Below are positions 5,745 through 7,410 of a DNA stretch of 7,410 nucleotides, in pieces. The stretch comes from Bacilli bacterium. Lineage in GTDB: Bacteria; Bacillota_I; Bacilli_A; RF39; UBA660. The stretch lies in NCBI GenBank assembly GCA_017461465.1, contig JAFTYN010000089.1, positions 1 through 7,410 on the forward strand. The letters are read 5' to 3'. A program made the translations under genes and the position numbers. Positions within the stretch are counted from its first letter, which is position 1. Every line of letters begins with the position of its first letter. The notes under the pieces are model-generated. The model was not told the DNA's origin. It was given only the letters and a program-made list of their open reading frames with translations, and searched no databases.

Positions 5745-7211
5745 ATGAAAATTAATAAAAATGTTAAAGATAATTTAAAAGAAATAAAGAAGTTAAATGG
5801 TAATAGTCCTGACTTTAATACTAGATATATTAAAGTTAAAAATAAAGAAATTGGCTTTGCTTTTTATACTAGTGTTTCTAGTGATGACAAAATAAGTCAA
5901 TTTCTAATTAAATCAGTAGTAGATACTATTAAACATAGTTTTATCTTTGACAATGTATTTAGTAACATCTTTAATACTTTAAACAATCATATTTATAATA
6001 GCACTATTAAAAAAGTAGATAACTTTAAAGACATTATTAATTACTTATCAAATGGATTTACTATCGTTTTTATAAATGGTTATAAAAAATGTATTGCAGT
6101 TGAAACAAAAGAGATACTTGATAGAGGTGTACAAAAATCAGAAAGTGAAATAACAATAAAAGGTCCTAAAGATGCATTTACTGAAAACTATAATAAAAAT
6201 ATTGGATTAATTAGAAAAAGAATTAAAGATAAAAATTTAAGATTTGAAGAATTTATAATCGGAAGAAGAACTAAAAGTAAAGTTAGTATTGCTTATATAA
6301 ATGATTTAGCAGAAAAATCTAGAATAGAGCTTATAAGAACAAAAATTAAAAATATAGATATTGATGGTATTTTAGATGTTGGATATATAAGAGATTTTTT
6401 GATTCCTGATAACGAAGCATTTTTTCCTTTAGTTTTAAATACAGAAAGACCTGATTTAGTATGTGCTAATTTACTTGAAGGTAAAATAGCTATTATTATG
6501 GAAAATACTCCTAATGCTCTTGTTCTTCCTGCAACTTTTGATAATTTTATGCATAGTCCTGAAGATAGTTATCAAAAAGCTATAAATATTACTTTAACTA
6601 GAATAATAAGATTTTTAGCTATGATAGTAACAATAGCAACACCAGCCCTTTATATAGCTATTACTACATTTAACCAAGAAGTTATTCCTGATACTCTTTT
6701 AATATCACTCGCTATTCAAAGAGCTGGAGTACCATTTCCAACAGCCTTTGCAACACTTATACTAATGCTTACTTTTGAAATGCTCAGAGAAAGTGATATG
6801 AGACTTCCCGAAGTAATGGGAACTTCCATAAGTATAGTTGGTGCTTTAGTACTTGGAGATGCTGCTGTTAATGCAGGATTAGTTTCTCCTATTGTTGTTA
6901 TTATAGTTGCAATAACATCTATAACAAGTTTACTATTTACTGATTTAGATATTATAAATGCTTTTAGATGGTGGAGACTACTATTCATAATATTAAGTTC
7001 GATAATAGGATTAATTGGCTTTATAATCGCATCTATCCTACTTATAACAAAACTATCAAGTTTAAACTCTTTTGGAGTACCATACTTAATACCATATTCT
7101 CCATATAATAAAAGTTTATTTAAAGAAGGATTAATTACCAAACCCCATAATAAATTAAGAAAAAGACCTAGTTATTTGGTTAAAAAGAATAAAACCAGAT
7201 TGGAGGATTAA
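5745..7211 (+). CDS. gerAA: GerA-family spore germinant receptor, subunit A
   Basis: A 488-residue GerA-family (GerAA/GerKA/SpoVAF-like) membrane protein. In spores the A subunit joins B and C subunits in the inner membrane, and the complex senses nutrients and acts as an ion channel that starts germination. The soluble N-terminal part (1-280) holds the family signatures RGVQKSESEITIKGPKDAF at 127-145, KSKVSIAYI at 177-185, and PLVLNTERPDLVCANLLEG at 228-246 followed by GKIAIIMENTPNALVLPATF. The C-terminal membrane part (about 283-436) has the highly conserved AIQRAGVPFPTAF at 323-335, FEMLRESDMRLPEVMG at 344-359 and GDAAVNAGLVSP at 371-382. A basic tail ends it. ATG 5745 is chosen for AGGAGG ending 4 nt upstream; an in-frame ATG at 5691 would read through this site and has none of its own. 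The next gene starts 1 nt after the stop. The adjoining GerC-type gene favours a receptor over SpoVAF. Confidence 0.95.
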   Translation: MKINKNVKDNLKEIKKLNGNSPDFNTRYIKVKNKEIGFAFYTSVSSDDKISQFLIKSVVDTIKHSFIFDNVFSNIFNTLNNHIYNSTIKKVDNFKDIINYLSNGFTIVFINGYKKCIAVETKEILDRGVQKSESEITIKGPKDAFTENYNKNIGLIRKRIKDKNLRFEEFIIGRRTKSKVSIAYINDLAEKSRIELIRTKIKNIDIDGILDVGYIRDFLIPDNEAFFPLVLNTERPDLVCANLLEGKIAIIMENTPNALVLPATFDNFMHSPEDSYQKAINITLTRIIRFLAMIVTIATPALYIAITTFNQEVIPDTLLISLAIQRAGVPFPTAFATLILMLTFEMLRESDMRLPEVMGTSISIVGALVLGDAAVNAGLVSPIVVIIVAITSITSLLFTDLDIINAFRWWRLLFIILSSIIGLIGFIIASILLITKLSSLNSFGVPYLIPYSPYNKSLFKEGLITKPHNKLRKRPSYLVKKNKTRLED

Positions 7212-7212
7212 T

Positions 7213-7410
7213 ATGAAAATAAAAATATTAATTATATTATTACTTACTATGTTTTGTACTGGATGTTACAACTATCATGAATTATCTGACTTTGCTATAG
7301 TAACTGGTATTGGAGTAGATAAAGACGAAGAAAGATTTAAAGTTAGTGTTATGATTGCTAATGCATCAAGTGTATCTAGTTCTTCTAAAGAAGGTGATTC
7401 ATCTACAACC
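7213..7410 (+). CDS. gerAC: GerC-family germinant receptor lipoprotein, 5' part only
   Basis: The first 66 codons of a GerAC-like lipoprotein, cut by the window edge. C subunits are anchored by lipid on the outer face of the spore inner membrane and are needed for receptor function. The sequence begins MKIKILIILLLTMFCTGC, a lipoprotein signal with the lipid-accepting cysteine at C18. Then comes YNYHELSDFAIVTGIGVDKDEER, closely matching the family pattern GCWDxxELxDxAIVTGIGID, and the strand FKVSVMIANAS. Two oddities: position -3 of the lipobox is Cys15 instead of the usual Leu, and the aromatic after the lipid Cys is Tyr rather than Trp. GGAGG at 7202-7206, inside the end of the previous gene, lies 6 nt before ATG 7213, so translation is coupled. 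The C gene directly follows A, with no B gene between. Confidence 0.92.
   Translation, partial: MKIKILIILLLTMFCTGCYNYHELSDFAIVTGIGVDKDEERFKVSVMIANASSVSSSSKEGDSSTT

Noticed and set aside
6716..7141. Open frame of 141 codons on the minus strand inside the gerA-type gene
   Set aside because: It is antisense to the strongly conserved GerA membrane region, and its composition (Ile/Ser/Thr repeats) mirrors the sense helices.
1..7410. CRISPR array, insertion sequence, phage or attachment site
   Set aside because: No spaced direct repeats, transposase, integrase or flanking target duplication was seen; the only tandem repeat is the 9-bp pair at 5713-5730.

Overview
The window is very AT-rich (sampled lines give about 20-28% G+C) and carries eight protein genes, seven complete and one cut by the right edge. 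All Trp codons in the called genes are TGG, and the seven visible stops are six TAA, one TAG and no TGA, so the standard bacterial code fits and a Mollicutes-type code does not. A GerA-family germinant-receptor pair at the right end marks an endospore-forming, low-GC Bacillota. The Gram-positive features agree: strong Shine-Dalgarno sites, a TagO/WecA-type glycosyl-1-phosphate transferase, a DUF421 membrane protein and a secreted staphylococcal-type nuclease. The species cannot be told from this sequence. No rRNA, tRNA, CRISPR array, IS or phage gene was seen, and no gene-free stretch exceeds about 100 bases.

Layout. (1) 11-1822, minus: typA/bipA, a ribosome-associated GTPase. (2) 1823-1920: back-to-back promoters for typA and the nuclease, with overlapping -35 regions. 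(3) 1921-2535, plus: a thermonuclease with a signal peptide and a C-terminal membrane anchor. (4) 2529-2557: one hairpin terminates both converging units and holds both stop codons. (5) 3701-2551, minus: a two-gene unit of a NUDIX hydrolase and an unrecognised membrane-anchored protein, 8 nt apart. (6) 3726-3766: the terminator of the next unit is interleaved with the promoter of the NUDIX unit. (7) 5659-3780, minus: tagO then DUF421, with nested and mutually exclusive hairpins over the DUF421 ribosome binding site and start. (8) 5660-5744: divergent intergenic region with a 9-bp tandem repeat. (9) 5745-7410, plus: gerA-type subunit A followed after 1 nt by a GerC-type lipoprotein that runs off the window.

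Together the right half looks like an envelope and spore neighbourhood: germinant receptor on one side, and a polyprenyl-phosphate GlcNAc-1-P transferase plus a DUF421 protein on the other. The left half is housekeeping and accessory. I see no wholly new multi-gene system. The most interesting signals are regulatory: the terminator/promoter overlap at 3726-3766, the switch-like inverted repeats at 4473-4537, and the very compact promoters and leaders throughout.
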